Assembly: GCA_031213475.1 (NCBI GenBank)
Contig: JARUPZ010000021.1
Span: 7,819,420 to 7,883,419, forward strand
Reading direction: 5' to 3'
DNA length: 64,000 bases
From: Nereocystis luetkeana
Lineage: Eukaryota; Sar; Phaeophyceae; Laminariales; Laminariaceae
The stretch's first letter is position 1. Every line of letters begins with the position of its first letter. Made by a program: the position numbers and the translations under genes. Positions 1 through 12,829 of this stretch are shown piece after piece. A model generated the notes under the pieces. It saw only the letters and a program-made list of their open reading frames with translations. It made no database searches and was not told the origin of the DNA.

Positions 1-2072
1 GCAAGTATAACTTACCAGATTTACCGATGGTGTACCGAGTGGTGCCATCGATGTGGAATCAATGCACATCGCGTCGCAGGACCAGACTTGACATCTTAAT
101 CTGCAGCAGATGACACGAAAGACTGCTAACGGAACGAAGGATGGGTTTTCGTCAAAACCTGGTGGAGCTGAATGGTAAAGCAGTGAACGTTGGTCTACCA
201 GACACGGACCAGACTGCTCGGTAGGCACTTCATAGGCTTCGTCCGTGTTCGAGACGAAGGGCATCAATGCTCCCCTTTTGGTATAAATGCGTGGATACGG
301 GTAGCGAAGACGTCGTCGAGCCCCAACGAAATTCGCCGCCATGCCACTATATACATTTCACTTCTCCGCATGTTCAGCATTGGCAGTGTCGCAGCAAGGG
401 AAATATTTTCCCATACCGTTGCTGCAAACTGCCCCTGGTACTCCTGGTGGGCTGTCAAGGGTTCAAGGGACTGAGCGACGGCGCCGGTGTGGAGCCGTTA
501 CATCAAGATGCTCTAGGAGCCAACTGGTTTACAGCAATAAAAGACTGCCATCGACGCATCCTGCGGTGGGGGTAGACCGAGACTCTTTTAGGCTGTCCAC
601 ACTGGGGAAGACTCTACCTCGCTTCAAACTGGACCTTGGGGGCAAAATTTGCATGCCCAGCCAGATATACAATACCACTGGCTACACGTAAGCATAGAGG
701 ACTGTTGATGCTGTGAAGTGGACGTCAGCGACAGTTGAGCGCCCTGCCTCTCAAAATACATCCAGGCCCCCTAACTGTAGTACTTCGTATACCGTACGTG
801 TAGCGTGGGGCACTCGGCTTCTCCGATCTCCGCAGGACATCACGCGCTAGCTAAGAAATCGAAATAAAGCACCGCATTACAGCTAAAGCATATACATACC
901 AGGTACGGAATGCGTTTGAACTATCGCTGGGCGTACAGTGCATTCCAACCACTACTTCGCACGGCCGACGCGAATGGCATAGGTTGATAGTTGGTTAATA
1001 CGATGAAGCTGTATACGGCGCAAACTGTAGCCATCGTTCCGTCAAAGGTGCCTCAGTCCTAATACTTTCATTCACACCCGCGTCGTTTTATCGCACGCAA
1101 GGGACGGCGATAATTGGAACAAAAGTTTTGTCCGGAACACATATCACGTCCGCCATGCCACTTGCTACTGATTATAGTGTTGTATTCAAAATGTCACTCA
1201 GGTACGTTTTGACACACAAGCTGCGTAGACCGACCTCCCGAATAAGTGCAAGCAATACACAAACAATCTGCAACCTCAACTGACAGGTAGTCAGTCCTGG
1301 AAACAACAGAACGCTACGAGTAAGCGACATACTGTCGTCGTTGATGATGCACAGCGCCACCGGGATGTCGCCGCAATAAACGACCATGTCCCTATGTTTG
1401 CTAGTTGAGCAGAAGCAAGGCCAGCATGAGAAAAGGTGAGAAACAAAGGGCGGAATTGGGGGTCGAGTAGCACACCTGGTACGTTTTCTTGTCAGATGTT
1501 TGTAAACCTGGTGGTGGGTGCGATGTTAACGCGGAGGGGGTTGTGGCTGGCGCACGATACCAGAGAAGACACGCTCCCGGAACTCCTATGGTTTTATGCG
1601 GCACGTTCTGTTATATGGTGTGAGCTCCGCTCCGAATGGGACAAGTAACGTCCTATCTCAAAGGTGCCGGTTGTCAACGTAGTTGGAGGGGACGAAGAGT
1701 AAATGAAGACAATGCTCGATGCATTACGTGGATGTAATCTCTGAGTGAGAACTGCGACAACCGTAAGTACTACGACGTCGTAGGGCCATAGCTCCCAGTG
1801 CATTTCCGGTGAGACGTTTCCGACATGCCGCCCACAATATCACATCATACGATAGGTCAATGGCCGCGCACACGATTTGCTTTTAAGACTACGATCGGCT
1901 GTGTACCACGTATAGGTGAGAGGTAGCACAGCTCGTTGTGACGCCTGAAGCACGCAAAGGAGTCATACAGTTCAAGACAGGGTTGGGCCGACCTCGTTAT
2001 TTCTGTTTATTGTGGCCTATGTTGTTAGTGCTAGGCATACCACTTTATTACCTTTTCAGCAGTAGCAGCTGG
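1..2072. other. Unassigned DNA, no gene recognised
   Basis: Only short open frames without recognisable domains occur here, on both strands. I see no clear exon with flanking splice sites. One exact TACCAGGTA motif lies at 897-905. Confidence 0.5.
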
Positions 2073-2757
2073 ACCCGACCAAGGGAATGCGGAGAGGGGG
2101 GGGGCAAACGGAAGGAGAAAGACGGGAACTGCGGTGGACGAAACTAGGAAGGAAATGGCAGACGGGGTTCAAGCCACCCCTGGCCGACTAGAATGTAGAA
2201 CATGCCTATACTACTCCTGGCACCAACTGGTGCAGCTGGTTCGATCGTGGTCTTCTTTTTTCTTTTTTTTCTTTTCTCTTCGTTCGTGCGCTGACCTTCT
2301 GTGGTTTGAAGTTTATTATTCGTTTTCCTTTCTTTGATTGGCAAGCCTTATTAATAAACTCGTGGGGCGTGGGTTGATGACGAGCCTGCTTTGCTTGTTT
2401 CCTATTGTCTGACGCCGAGGGGAAGGACACAATATACGAATGGAACGCACCGAGGGGAAGGACACAATATACGAATGGAACGCAGGAGGGAGACGGCAGA
2501 CAAGGTAGCATGTTGCCGGGCAGACTGGCAGGGAGAACCTGGCTATGCTACTTGTACCAAAAACTGCTTCCGCTACCTGGAGGGTGCTTTGTGCTTCCGT
2601 TTGTTCGGTTTTTTTCCCTAGTTCCTAATCTTACTCTGTTTACAAGTAGGGTTGTTTTCTACTTCTTCTTCTTCTTCTTCTCCCAGCTCGTTATTTTCAA
2701 GTGTCGCCCACATCCCGTACGGGGGGCGGCACGACAGCTAAAGCGGGGCGCGACGAT
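2073..2757 (+). mobile_element. LINE 3' remnant (5'-truncated)
   Basis: The stretch starting with GACCCGACCAAGGGAATGCGG-like sequence matches the end of the LINE reading frame and the 3' untranslated region seen again at about 31,640-32,300. Shared blocks include the GGAAGGARATGGCAGAC stretch, the TACCACAAGCTGCTGCCGCC-like block and a G-run followed by GCACGACAG. Only the last few codons and the 3' region remain. It meets an oppositely oriented LINE at about 2,757. It carries an internal tandem duplication at 2,413-2,483. Confidence 0.75.
2413..2483. repeat. 36-bp tandem duplication
   Basis: Two nearly perfect copies of a 36-bp unit containing GAGGGGAAGGACACAATATA lie head to tail inside the LINE remnant. 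The other LINE copies in the window have a single unit at most, so the duplication is local. Confidence 0.85.
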
Positions 2758-4330
2758 TTATAAAAAGCACTTTGCCCGCAGCGAAATCCCTCTATAGCTG
2801 TTGTAATCAGTTCGGTATTTCTGTTTGTGAAGGACCTTGATGATTACATATTACCGTTGCTGGGGTACTCCTCCTGCTACCCAAACATTGGCAAGGATGT
2901 TGTGAAACCACTGGGCGAATGCCCGGTGGTCGATGTTCAGGAGTTCAGCCGGGAGATCATCTGGCCCGAAAGCTTTCCAATTTGGCATCCCCTTACGTGC
3001 TTCCGTACTCGCCCATGGATGATTAATCTCCGAGCGACAGTTTAAGCGGTCGTGGTGGTAAGAGGTCGATGATCGTGGGATCGAGTTGAAGCGATTTCGT
3101 GTTCAAGAGTTTGTGGTTAACCCCCCCCCCATCGTCCACGCGTTCGCACCGTTTCCCGCAACACCGTTCAATCCTACTCCTCCATGAACTGTTCGCTCCT
3201 CGCATTAGTCCGTTTTAATCCTACCGTACTCTTAAGGTGCTTGCCAAAGCGTCTATGGCCGTTGTTCGCTAAGTGTCGTTCCTGTTTGGCGAGATACGCT
3301 TCGAAGTACGCATGCTGTCCTCCGGCAATTACCTCCTGCAGGTTCGCACACGAAGATTTCAGTGCCCTCCACGCGGTTTGATTCCGGGCGTGGGCGCGCA
3401 AGAGTTGCGTCGTATCCTCCCTTGCTGTCCATGTTATTATAAATGCGGCCAAGGTTTCAACAGACTCACACCATCCATGTCTGCGGTGCGGCGTGCAGGC
3501 GGTGGTACCTCGTTTTCGACAACATCAAGAATAGCCGTAGTGAAAACCTCAACCTTAACAGACGTATTACGGGGCTGGATAAGCTGGTTGAGAGCGAAAA
3601 TAACCCTCGCGACTACTCGTTCACGACATTTTTCATCGGACATCAAAGCCTGCCTGTCGAACTCTCGGCATTTAATCGATCTACGCATTCGTCTGTTGGG
3701 CGCAAAGTGACCACTGAGTCAGACTATGATTTAAACGATGTTGCGGTCTGAGTCAGCCTTGGCTGGGGTAGAAGACTGTGGGACCACTTTCACATCATGT
3801 ACTCTGCATCGATGGGCTTGACGGTTTAGGATGCTTACGGTGTTTCGGGCTGGTGCCGTTGTGTGTATACGATATGGCACCATTGCGCGTGCCGGAAAAC
3901 GTGTCGGTGAGAGCTAACTTGCAATTGGTGGCGAACGGCAAGAGTCGTTTGCCATTATCATTACCAACATCACGTCCACAAGCTCCATTCACTCTCCTTT
4001 CATCATCACAACACCCTTTCATCGTCTGTCATGTTCGCATCCATCAGTACAAACAGACGCTCTGCCGTCGGGATCTTTTCCACCAAGTCCTCCAGCTTTT
4101 GCCAGAATATACTTTTCAGTTCGGCGTTCTTGGCGCAATCGGTTGGAGCATACGCAGCGACGAAATTGACTGCCTCGCATTTGCTAGCCAGCTCAAATCG
4201 CATAGACATTAGCCACTTGCCAATGAACTGATGAGTGTTCAAAGACATACTGTAAAACGATTCCTTGGCAGCTGGACCTACCCGGTACAGCCTTTGCCTC
4301 TGGCAGCTGTTGCTTCCTGGCCGGAACTGA
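2758..4330 (-). mobile_element. Decayed LINE: endonuclease and start of reverse transcriptase
   Basis: Read on the minus strand, consecutive frames encode an apurinic-type endonuclease segment (FVAAYAPTDC, then FVLMDANM) and a region with GACGRDVGNDNGKRLL. A linker follows with NLQEVIAGGQHAYFEAYL and TVGLKRTNARSEQF, then KLLNTKSLQLDPTIIDLLPP. The early reverse transcriptase comes last, with MPNWKAFGPDDLPAELL, then KVLHKQKYRTDYNSYRGISL. The order is that of a single-ORF2 non-LTR retrotransposon. The frame is broken at several places and the copy stops at about 2,758, where another LINE remnant begins, so the catalytic core of the reverse transcriptase is absent. The clade is uncertain. It may belong to the same broad family as the LINEs at 23.9 and 30.9 kb, but they share no overlapping domain here. 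Confidence 0.85.
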
Positions 4331-7300
4331 AAACCCGATACCCTGCAGCACGAAACGTAGAGCTACCGGACCTCTGAGTTTCCTGCAGGCCAGGGGAGTC
4401 ACAGCAGAGTTGCCGTCCGTACGCGCTCGTCATGTCCGTGGCTGTTCTTCTCCAGCCAGGGTGCGCACATTGTACCTCGTTATCGACACCAACGCCTTCT
4501 TATGTCTGTTATAAGCCTCGCGAGCTGCTTCGTTTGCCAGCCGACGTGAGGCTCGCGAGGCTCGCCCCCGCCTCCCTACATTTCCTAAAAACAAACAAAT
4601 CTCCTCAATGACGAAAGTGGCTTTCAGTTTCGTAGCCCGGTACGCGCCTGGGTTTCCGTTGACTGGGTGCAGCTGTATTAGCCAACGCCGACATTCCCAT
4701 CCTTTTCGTCATTCCTGCTTGTCTACGCTGTGGCCAGCCTCTCCACCCCCCCGGCTGTCCACGTAGCGCTCCCTGCTGTGGTCATGTACTTGTACCGCTT
4801 GAGGGATGAACTTCTTGGCGTCGGGGTTAAGAAGTGTCGCCATCACCACCACCTCACGCAGCGAGCAGGCCACCAGCCCGACCGCGCAAGGTCCCCTCTC
4901 TGCCCAGTCCGAAGCTCGATACTCGTGTGACTTTCTCTAGACCGTCGCAGGTCTTGGCGGACTTCCTCGGCCCACCCCTAGGACGGGGAAGGCCGAAGAT
5001 CACACATGTACTATACTATACGCATTTTTCTGAATATTGGATTGGATTACGGGAAGGACAACTAGAGTTCAAGAGTTCCCCCGTGAAGTTTTCAGAGAGA
5101 GAGAACACGTCTACTACCCACACACACAAGCACAAGGGCTATCCCGCCCCAGTGGTAGCTCTGCTGCTGAGCATCTCCCACAGCCAAGCAGATCTCTGGT
5201 GACCAGCGGTGTCGTCGTAGACGTGATCGATGCTGGCACTAAGAGAAACATGCAGACGTCAGGGATTTCTACAGATTATAATTTGAGTCGGGAATATCAC
5301 CAACATGGCGTTTTGTTATATATCTCGGGGTATCCAAGCGACGTATGCATGTAGTATGTGTGCCTTATGCCCTGAGTTGGGGGCGTGTACCTCCCGTACT
5401 TCGCCGAGCAGTCCCATATATATACTATCCATTGTCGTTCCCCGTCGTACCCCCATTGTCGTTTCTCATTGTGCCCCCGTAGTTCTCCCCACATTTCTCT
5501 ACTGTTTCCCACCCCCTTAACGACCCGCTATTATGGTCCCGTCCCATCCCGTTGGCCTCACGTTTGACTTCCATGACGCCACATGAAAACAAACACTCAC
5601 CCCAGCTTCCCGTTCCCATACCAAGCATAAAGCAGGTGGGCTTTTGCCGTTCCCAGCACCACCCGAGGCAACCTTTTCGCGGTGGGGTTCTTATTCACTT
5701 TACAATGGGGGGCAACCACACCTCCAGGCATCGGCGGGCAAAACCCGACCGTCTCGTCCTACACGGGTTTCGCCTCCCGTGGCAACCATTGAAATAAATG
5801 CCATCGATAACTACTGCATGAAATGTGAGGAGTGTAAGGCCAATTATAATCCGAACGGGAACGTTGATTGAAAAAAATTGGTTTCCGATCCTTTTTTTCC
5901 CCCGAGACTTGATTGTGAATTGCTACCCTTCGTGTCGTCGGACGGATCGGGTCTTCAGTTTGATGCAAGAGAGTGTAGCTTTACTACTGCTGTAGCCTCA
6001 AGAAACGAAATGTAAGGTAAGCTGAAGTCGGCTGGAAACGTTTTCGCCGTAGTACTGGTGGGTCAGAGGGGGGGTCTTCGTCTTCCTAGCAGCTGCGCCC
6101 AACTACGCATACATGTCAATCGCAACGCTGGACTTCTTGCAATGCCGCTGAGCTACAGCCAGCGCAGCAGTTGGCCAAACGGTCATTGATACCGCGCACA
6201 GCGGACATCGGGGGCTGACACGTGCTGCCGACGGGCGGCGTAGATCAGGATGTATCACGCTGACTCGCGGCGGGCACAGCAGCAGGAGTGACAGCAGCCA
6301 AGCCAACGTCGCCGATGTTGTGGAATGACGCCGTGTCGTTCGTCGTTTGTCGTGTTGACGTGCCGTAGGTATTGGATACTCGTACCGTATGCAGCGGGGC
6401 TTTCTAACTTCTCCGGTGCATGAATCCGACTCGCGCGTTGAATCGAGATTGCCAGTTGTTTCGACTGTCTGCTCAGTAGATAATATAATCGAAAAATGCT
6501 GGATTGAAAAGGCGCTTTTTCAACTGCATCATAACACCAATAATTGTCTCCGATTGGTAACCGGCTTTTTCAATCCATCTTTCTGACTTCATAACAACTG
6601 GCCTAACCCCTGATTAACCTTCGTCACATCAATTTCCTTCCAACCCATATTAACCTGGTGTCTGATTTCGAAAAGGGGGGGGCGATAATTCAACGGATAA
6701 CATGAGGTGGCTTGGAACAAACGTTGGAGTGGGGGTCCAATCTGAAAAACGGTGGACAAACTATGTGCGCGGCGCGCGCGGTCAGGTCTGACCACGGCCG
6801 CTTGATACTTAGTACTGTACAATAATTTTTGCACATTTCGGGAACCTTCCCTGAAGTAGTCAAGTTCTTGAGCAAGAGTGCCAGATCGACGGTCATGGCC
6901 GTTTGGTTAGAGTGTATGGCCGCGAGGTTCCTCGCTCCAATCCATGGGAACCGTCCACAGTATATCTGCGTGACGCCCAGATCGTACGACGATAACTTGT
7001 AAGAGTGCTCCTTCAGTTCGACGACTCGTCGTTACTTTTCGACGTCCTTACTCTTCCACTCCTGCACACGGACCTGTACGCAACAAAACAGACACAGGGA
7101 GGATGTTACTTGCAAAAATAGAATATAACTGATATTATTGAGCATGTATGTGCAGAACGATGTTGTGCATCGTATCATAGCTGCAGCAATGACACGGGAC
7201 ACCATGCAGCAAACCATCACATATTCACCCACCCTTAACTTGTCATGGTCAAGGTGGCAGACCTTGTAGATATTTCTAGTGTCGATCATCCACCTATCCT

Positions 7301-7980
7301 CGGTCACGACCGGAACCCGCCGACCTTGCGTCCACCCCTTGCAGATCGTCTGAGAACGGAGGGGATTAACAAGCGTCAGCGTTAACCGCTAACCCATCGA
7401 CCTGAGTTCACTATCCTGTACAGGGCTCGCACTTTCGAGTGCGCATTCTTGTCCTTCTACAGGGGCCGCCCAACAATTGGTCCTCCTACCAGATATAACC
7501 TCCCCGTCTTCCACGGCCTTTCATCCGTGCTTCTTGCATGGGGGTCGATGTGGCACACGCTGTGAGGCGAAGTACAGATGGTTAGCATGTATGTGCGTAG
7601 ACGGTCGGATAGAGATACCCTTCCAGGCGTGTATTGGACGAGGACTTCGACTTGTCGATCGGTTGGACGACAGGTGTCTGCATCTTCGCCAACCCTCCAA
7701 TTCGTCAAGTAAGTATAACCTGCAGAGAGTAATAGAGAGGAGGCAAGTTCGCCACGCTGGACACGACTTGAAAGCGTGTGCAGGCAACAGCAACATAAGT
7801 CTCTCTTGTACCAGGTATATAGGTGTTCGTGAGCCCAACAGGGGACTGAGTTTCACCTGCTGGCACCGTGCTTTCACCGCCGACGACATGTTGAAGTTGA
7901 CCACTCCCCTAGCCTCCGGCGACATGGAGAAGTAGAACGCCCCCCTCGCCTTCTTGTCTACCTTCGCCTCGCGTCCCTCA
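4331..7980. other. Unassigned DNA, no gene recognised
   Basis: No domain, splice-supported exon or repeat family could be assigned. A few short open frames occur on both strands without recognisable motifs. Around 5,440-5,510 there is a short degenerate CCCCATTGTCGTT-like repeat. Confidence 0.45.
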
Positions 7981-7995
7981 TGCACGCCCCTCTCT

Positions 7996-8024
7996 TCCTC
8001 CTCCTCCTCCTCCTCCTCCTCCTG
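7996..8024. repeat. (TCC)n microsatellite
   Basis: About nine perfect CTC/TCC units in a row. They lie in overlapping open frames on both strands, which are probably open only because of the repeat. Confidence 0.9.
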
Positions 8025-8630
8025 ATCCCAGCGACAATCTTAGCCCTCCTCAGAATCTCTGGTTCCAGCTCCTCCTCCACCGTTGCCGTGTCCATCACCC
8101 AAACGCTTAATCTGTTTGTCAACCTCCCTCGATACGCGTGGCGTAGGCTGTGCCCGCCCACCACCCAGGCCCACCGGCCGTGTACTCGTAGGGCAGCCAG
8201 ATGGTGAGAGAATACACTGAATCCAAAGCTTCGCAATTCATCCGCTGTCCGTTGTGGTTGATGTGCCCGCTTGCTCGGAAGGATACCGTTCTGCAGGTCT
8301 TTGAGCTCGTCCTTTGCCTCGTTCGTCTCTGGTGGTCTGTATTGCCTTCCTTCGCTCACAATAAACCCATAACGAGTTCGAATGGGACAGAGGATGCGAG
8401 CGATTTCGTGCGATCAGTCTGGAGTTTGGACGTTACATTATGGACAGCATTGACAATACTGGGTTGGAGAGACACAATTGACGCCGAGCGAAACGAAGGG
8501 CTCTACACGTCTTCTGCTGTGGGGGCCTACCGTATTCACATGCCACTACACCACACGACTACGACTACATACCATACGTGTAAGTACCAGGTAGTACTGT
8601 TGTGGGCACTGCTGTAGCTCTGGAGTATAC

Positions 8631-8709
8631 CAGGTACTACGCTAAATAGACACACAACGGACGGGAATACAGGTACTACACTAAATAGACACACAATGGA
8701 CGGCAATAC
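8631..8709. repeat. 39-bp tandem duplication next to a TACCAGGTA motif
   Basis: Two copies of a 39-bp unit beginning CAGGTACTAC and containing CTAAATAGACACACAA lie head to tail with few differences. The first copy starts inside an exact TACCAGGTA motif (8,628-8,636). Confidence 0.85.
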
Positions 8710-10370
8710 AATCACTGTTCGGCATATTATCGAAATATCAAACAGGTACCTGGTATTATATTTTCGCCTATAATAGTTGAAGGCACAACATAATAACGTA
8801 CCCGGTAACATGCAATGAACCTGCTAAGTACGCTGTAAATTGAACCCCGACAACGCCACAGACTAGTGGACACTCTTCTCGTACTCACTTGTGTCGTCCT
8901 TGCTTGCCAGCTTTGGTGTCCTTCAGCATCCTCTCGCACCTCGGTATCTCCCTTTCAATAGCTTCCTGTCGATCCCTTGCCGTTTGTTCGCTGTCTCTTT
9001 TTTCTCTTGCAGCTACATACAAGCCTGCTACCGCAGCTTCCACCGCATCTTCTTCCTTGATTGCCTTGTCACATAGTTCATCAACATCATCAATCAGTGC
9101 CCCCGGCCAGGTTAGCCCCGGGGTGGCCAGATGCGTCTTCCATCAAGCTTTCTAACTTTCGCAAGGCGCTTCTGCTGCCGTGTTCGGCGGCAGAATCTGC
9201 AGCGTTCGGCGGCAGAATCAGCTTTTTCTCGTCCAATCAGCGTACGAAAAGTGTCACAATGATAGTTGTTTTGGTGTGTGTGATTGCCCTACGCCACGGA
9301 GTGTTCAGGCCCCAACACTGCTAGGTTGTCGCTGCCATTATTGTTTCTCACCTTACCCTGTACCAAACAGCCCTTCACATTATTATATATGGAAACCCTC
9401 CAAAATAGTCTCGTTTCTTCACCGGTTGATCTCTTTTCTACCCGTTACCCCCCGAAAAACCAGGTTGCCACAACGTCAGCCTTCTTCATTCAACTGCAGA
9501 AGAAAGCCCAATTATTATGTCATCGATCGGAAATCGGCGTTTTCATTCCATGTTTCCGACTGCAAAGGAAGTGGCCTGAGCTGCAAAAATAGGGATAAGA
9601 TATATAGAGGATAGTATGGACAAATAATTTCCTCAACTGAAAACCTTTTTTCTCACTCACCAATTAATTCCGATGTTTTGAAACAATACATATATATATG
9701 TACAAAAGACGTGAACGCAAAGCGCGAACACATAATTGGGGTGATGAGTAAAAATAGTTAATGTGCCTGCAAAATAAGTTGAGGTGCATACCTTCTAAAG
9801 AGGAAGCAAATAAATGTACTCTGCATCCTCCTGAGAATACTAAGATCAGATTTAGGGCCGTTTTTAACCACGCGTTTTTTCCGCAAAAAAAAACAGCAAA
9901 ATTTCCATAATATTAATAGTATGGGATTTTTTGCTTGCCAAAATATAAATAGCAAAACCAATTGCCAAGCTTTTCTTTGGAGATTACAACTTCCCGTTCG
10001 TTGGCAAATTTTTGGCAGTAGAAATTTGATGCTTTATCTCCAATTTTAGCCCATTTATGGCAACCAAGATAGTACAAACCAGACTACCCCTCCACGCCCT
10101 ACGCTAGTCTCGCTCTAACTTGTGCACTAGAGGGATATATATACGAAGGATACTCGGTGGCATTGATCACAGTGATGATAGGGCTGGCGACACTGGGCGT
10201 GAGCCTCGTTTGGATGCAATATGGGTGTCGTTTGGTGCTGGGGTTAAAACATAATCACAAACAGCAGCCGTGCTGGAAGGACTACTGACCTCTGATGTGC
10301 GTGGGCTGTGCCTAAAGTCGGTGCTGCGGCAGTATTGACTCCATAGAGAGCGTCGGCGTCCCGTGGGCTA

Positions 10371-10371
<1 letters not shown>
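8710..10371. other. Unassigned DNA, no gene recognised
   Basis: No domain or splice-supported exon was recognised. The stretch 9,650-10,080 is AT-rich. An exact TACCTGGTA motif lies at 8,747-8,755. Confidence 0.45.

Positions 10372-10419
<48 letters not shown>
10372..10419. repeat. (CTG)16 microsatellite
   Basis: Sixteen uninterrupted CTG units. On the minus strand they encode poly-alanine in a 64-codon open frame (10,244-10,438), but nothing else supports that frame as a gene. Confidence 0.95.
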
Positions 10420-10420
<1 letters not shown>

Positions 10421-11279
10421 GAGGGGTTTGTAAAACATCTGGGGGCGCTAAGATGCTAACATTTAAATTTGCTAAATATTGCCACTTATGCAGCGTTTCA
10501 CGATGATAGAAGGTTTTGGCAACTTTTTTTAGACTTTTTCGCTTGCTAAAATAGCAAAGTTTCTGCTATTTCTTCCGGTCGTTAAAACCGGCCTTTAGTT
10601 CCGAAAAATGCGGCATACTCGTACACAAAAATGGCCTTCATGGCACCTAGATTATATGTTTTGAGATGAAGAAGACATTGATCTTCTGCTGCAATACGCC
10701 TGGAAACCGCGAAAACGTATGCCTTTTGAGGGTAGACGCCAGTCAGGTTGGGGTCTCGTATTGTATGCCCGTCAGGAGTTGGGAGTTATGAACGATCAAC
10801 GGAAAACCGAGTCACAAGTGTCTCCACATTTGTCGCGGTTGTTTGATATATATAATACCTGGTATATAAATAGTATATAAATATACCTTGTATGCCATAT
10901 TATATACCCTGGTACCAACAAAACTATAAAAAAAATCGTTTTCTCTGGTCGGTCGCCGTGGGGGCGTTTCGGTGGCCTTTCGCAAGATCGTCAGCCCTGA
11001 TTCGCGAGAGCTTTGTACTATTCGCGAGTGGAGGGACTTTTCGGGAACAGATTCAACAGGACAGCCGTTGATCTCAGCTGCTTTGGCCCGAAGAGACCGG
11101 CTATAAGACGGCATACATACGATAGTAGTAGACCGATTATTTTTCTATTTTGTTCCGGAATAGTTTCAACAGGACTACGGGTCATTGGATTATTTGCGTG
11201 GGTGGGCACATACATGTAGCGTGGACAGCATACGACGCGCGCCACGCTGTTGCTGCCTCTTCGTATACCGCTTGGCCAG
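10420..11279. other. Unassigned DNA, no gene recognised
   Basis: No coding signal could be supported. Short direct similarities occur (TTCCGGAAT/CGGGAACAGATTCAACAGGAC-like stretches at about 11,040 and 11,155). One exact TACCTGGTA lies at 10,856-10,864. Confidence 0.4.
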
Positions 11280-11475
11280 TTGGCCTCCTGCTGGCGTTGC
11301 TCCTGCTCGTGCCGCTCCTGCTCGTGTCGCTCGTGCTCGTGCCGCTCCTTCTGGTGCCGCTCCTGCTGGTGCTGCTTTTGCTTTCGCTGCTTCTGTTGGT
11401 ACCGGGTGCTCCTCCCGCTGGTGCTGCTCCTGCGTGGTAGATGGCATCGCCTGCTCCTGGTGGTGCTGCTTCAAC
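11280..11475. repeat. Minisatellite of about 15-bp units (GCTCCTGCTCGTGCC type)
   Basis: Degenerate tandem units of GCTCCTGCTSGTGCC and variants run for nearly 200 bp. All frames stay open on the plus strand because of the repeat, giving LLLVPLLLV-like or Cys/Ser/Arg-rich translations. These should not be taken as genes. Confidence 0.85.
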
Positions 11476-11697
11476 AGAGTGGACTGCACTTTTTCCTGCT
11501 GCCGATATTAAAGGTGCTGCCTTCAATACACCTCTGCCTCGCCCTCTTCTGACGGATCTTGGAAGCCCATCTCGAACAGAACCCCCCTGTCCAAGTCAGA
11601 GCTTAATCCCACTGTAAAGTGCAACCGCTGCATCTCCCAGCTATATGATGGAGACAGATCTTTGGAGGCAAGGTCGAGTTTGCGACCTGCGACCACG

Positions 11698-11809
11698 ACA
11701 CCTGCCCCTGCAGGGGAATAATCTTGGTGTGGCCCAAAGACTGTGAATTGTGCGCCGGGCCTATCGACGTCCGCACCGTGTCCTTCACGCTCGAGACAGG
11801 AGGTGGCGG
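11698..11809 (+). CDS. Possible exon of an unknown Cys-rich (zinc-binding-like) protein
   Basis: A plus-strand frame reads from a possible acceptor (GAGACAG) through FGGKVEFATCDHDTCPC and WPKDCELCAGPIDV to a good donor (GCG/GTGAGT) at about 11,809. Paired cysteines (C-x4-C-x-C, then C-x2-C) suggest metal binding. The frame is unusually free of low complexity compared with its surroundings. A second possible exon with a similar KDCxxC motif lies at 13,846. The predicted phases of the two do not match directly, so they may not be consecutive exons of one gene. I do not recognise the family. Confidence 0.3.
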
Positions 11810-11864
11810 TGAGTTGTGTTCTGTGCTTCTCTGTTGCTGTTGTCGTTTGCTACCTATTTATACC

Positions 11865-11946
11865 GCCGCGGTTGCTGCTGCTGCTGTTGTTGCTGTTGTT
11901 GTTGTTGTTGTTGTTGCTGTTGTTGTTGTTGTTCTTGTTGTTGTTT
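11865..11946. repeat. (TGC/TGT)n microsatellite
   Basis: About 27 trinucleotide units, mixing TGC and TGT, directly follow the possible exon. They give poly-Leu, poly-Cys or poly-Val translations in the plus frames. Confidence 0.9.
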
Positions 11947-12044
11947 GTCGACCTTTAGCACTAAACCCAAGACAAAAAACGTACCTGGTACTAATAATAA
12001 ATATTGCCATTTTTTTGTTTATGCGCTACTGCGCCTACTGCCAT

Positions 12045-12330
12045 TTGCTTTTGTGCTGCTGCTGCCGCTGCTACTGCCGTTGTTGTTTACAGCCTGCGTT
12101 CGTTTCCCCAACAGTGTCTACCGCCGCTGCTGCTGTTAACAGTTGTTGTTTATGCTGCTGCTTCTTTTCCTGCTGCTGCAACCCCGCGCGCCTATCGTCC
12201 CTGATGCTGATTTTACTGTGTACGCCGGCGTCGTTCGCGTTGTTGCTGCTGTACGCAGCTTTGAGTCGGTGTCTGCCGCCGCTGCTGCTGCAGCTGTTGT
12301 CTGGGTTGTTGCTGTTCCCGCATGTTGTCG
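12045..12330. repeat. Degenerate CTG/GCC-rich tract
   Basis: Scattered short CTG and TGC runs with interspersed unique sequence. Long frames here follow the trinucleotide bias and are not evidence of genes. Confidence 0.6.
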
Positions 12331-12829
12331 ACCTTCAGCACTAAATACAAGACACAAATACATACCAGGTACTACAGTAATTTCGAGTTTTGTCTTGCAC
12401 ACTAGAGCAGTACGTATAATAATTAACAAAAAAAAAATGGCAATTTTTTTTTTCTTGATACGAGCTCACACCGAGACAGGGGTATAGTATACGCGTCCTG
12501 CCATTTGTATATGCGCTGCTGCTGCCGTTGTTTTTATTTTGCACACTATAACCAACTTTTTTTCGGAACAGTTGTCGTTGTTGTTTGCAGCCTGCGTTTC
12601 TTTCCACTCCGAGACAGTTGTCTACCGCCGCTGCTGCTGTTGTTGACACCATAACAGACAGAGGTTGAGTACACTAACACGTTTCCATGTTTTATGCTGC
12701 TGCCGACTCTGCCGTCGCCGTCTCTGCCGCGAAAAAAGACGGGAGGGTTTGCTAACATCATTCATCGCATCCCATTCCTATTTACCTTTAGTGCTTTCTG
12801 CCTGTACAGCGCGCGCCAACGCGTATTTT

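Noticed and set aside
10244-10438. Minus-strand frame with poly-alanine
   Set aside because: The frame is open because of the CTG microsatellite. No other support.
11150-12490. Long Leu/Val/Cys-rich frames on both strands
   Set aside because: They follow trinucleotide and 15-bp repeats and lack domain features.
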